The position numbers and the translations under genes were made by a program. From JAEUSG01 sp964590225 (lineage in GTDB: Bacteria; Fibrobacterota; OXYB2-FULL-49-7; JAEUSG01): a stretch of DNA of 8,686 bases. The stretch covers positions 1 through 8,686 of the forward strand of contig CAZPWS010000082.1 in NCBI GenBank assembly GCA_964590225.1, read 5' to 3'. The notes beneath the pieces are model-generated. The model worked only from the letters and a program-made list of their open reading frames with translations. It was not told where the DNA came from and did no database searches. Positions 8,507-8,686 of this stretch are shown piece by piece. Positions within the stretch are counted from its first letter, which is position 1; the number at the start of each line of letters is the position of its first letter.

Positions 8507-8686
8507 CGCAGAACGATTCAACCACAGGTGTTATTGATATGCCCCCGCGCGGCTTAAAATAGCCGGTGACCTTGATATAATTTGGCTTGATCGCTTTCTT
8601 GAGATCGTTATGTATTTTTAAAATAAGTTTTTCCTGACTTCGCCGGTCTTTTCTTGTAAGTCATTGATATATAACGGAAATAGTGT
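8493..8686 (-). pseudogene. queF: C-terminal end of a QueF-like preQ0 reductase, with an apparent frameshift
   Basis: Read on the - strand, the frame ending in TGA at 8495-8493 encodes 55 residues back to an in-frame TGA at 8663-8661. Its last part is characteristic of QueF (NADPH-dependent 7-cyano-7-deazaguanine reductase, queuosine biosynthesis): N-D-L, then P-N-Y-I-K-V-T-G-Y-F, then K-P-R-G-G-I-S-I-T-P, matching the family pattern PxYxxVxGxFxPRGGIxIxP. Eleven residues span the Glu of the S-Q-E triplet to the Leu of N-D-L, as in the B. subtilis protein (FHE to DDL). Upstream of that Glu the match breaks. Dropping one base from the A4 run on the - strand (TTTT at 8649-8652) joins the frame to Y-F-R-Y-I-S-M-T-Y-K-K, whose Tyr aligns with the aromatic residue of the family's (Y/F)RN segment, and that frame is open to the window edge. 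The usual FHE reads SQE, so the His position is Gln. The catalytic Cys and Asp would lie outside the window. It could be a decaying gene, or an intact one with a base-call error. The QueF identity is well supported; pseudogene status is uncertain. Confidence 0.6.

Noticed and set aside
8549..8566. CGGC/GCCG inverted repeat as a terminator between leuS and the - strand gene
   Set aside because: The stem is only about 4 bp, no T run follows on either strand, and the bases are part of conserved QueF codons.

Overview
The window holds one strand-consistent gene block (+ strand) and, at the far right, the tail of a convergent gene on the - strand. From left to right it contains: the 3' part of a giant tetratricopeptide-repeat (TPR) gene, open from base 1 and ending at 5558; a 73-codon gene for a small lipoprotein-like peptide (5586-5807); a complete leuS, leucyl-tRNA synthetase (5810-8506); and the C-terminal end of a queF-like gene (preQ0 reductase, queuosine pathway), read leftward from the window edge to 8493. 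No rRNA, tRNA, CRISPR array, mobile element, riboswitch or convincing terminator was seen.

Organism: bacterial, with moderately AT-rich DNA. The LeuRS has the one-chain bacterial layout, and its KMSKS-to-anticodon-domain wording resembles what I know from Bacteroidota, Fibrobacterota and neighbouring phyla. A very long pure-TPR protein also fits a large-genome environmental lineage of that kind. This is inference from remembered family patterns; a Fibrobacterota-like or other FCB-group source is a weak guess.

Arrangement: the TPR gene, the lipoprotein and leuS are separated by only 27 and 2 nt and are probably cotranscribed. Only the lipoprotein has a clean Shine-Dalgarno site. leuS has at best a distant one and probably depends on translational coupling to the lipoprotein stop. 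No promoter was recognised in the window, so the operon probably starts upstream of base 1. leuS and the queF-like gene converge and overlap by 14 nt at their 3' ends.

Working together: LeuRS charges tRNA-Leu. The TPR protein is probably a protein-protein interaction scaffold and the lipoprotein a membrane-anchored helical partner, but nothing in the sequence gives a specific function for either. The most notable points are the size and uniformity of the TPR protein, its tight linkage through a tiny lipoprotein to a housekeeping synthetase, a homopolymeric G tract in the lipoprotein gene that would act as an off switch if it slipped, and an apparent one-base frameshift in the queF end.
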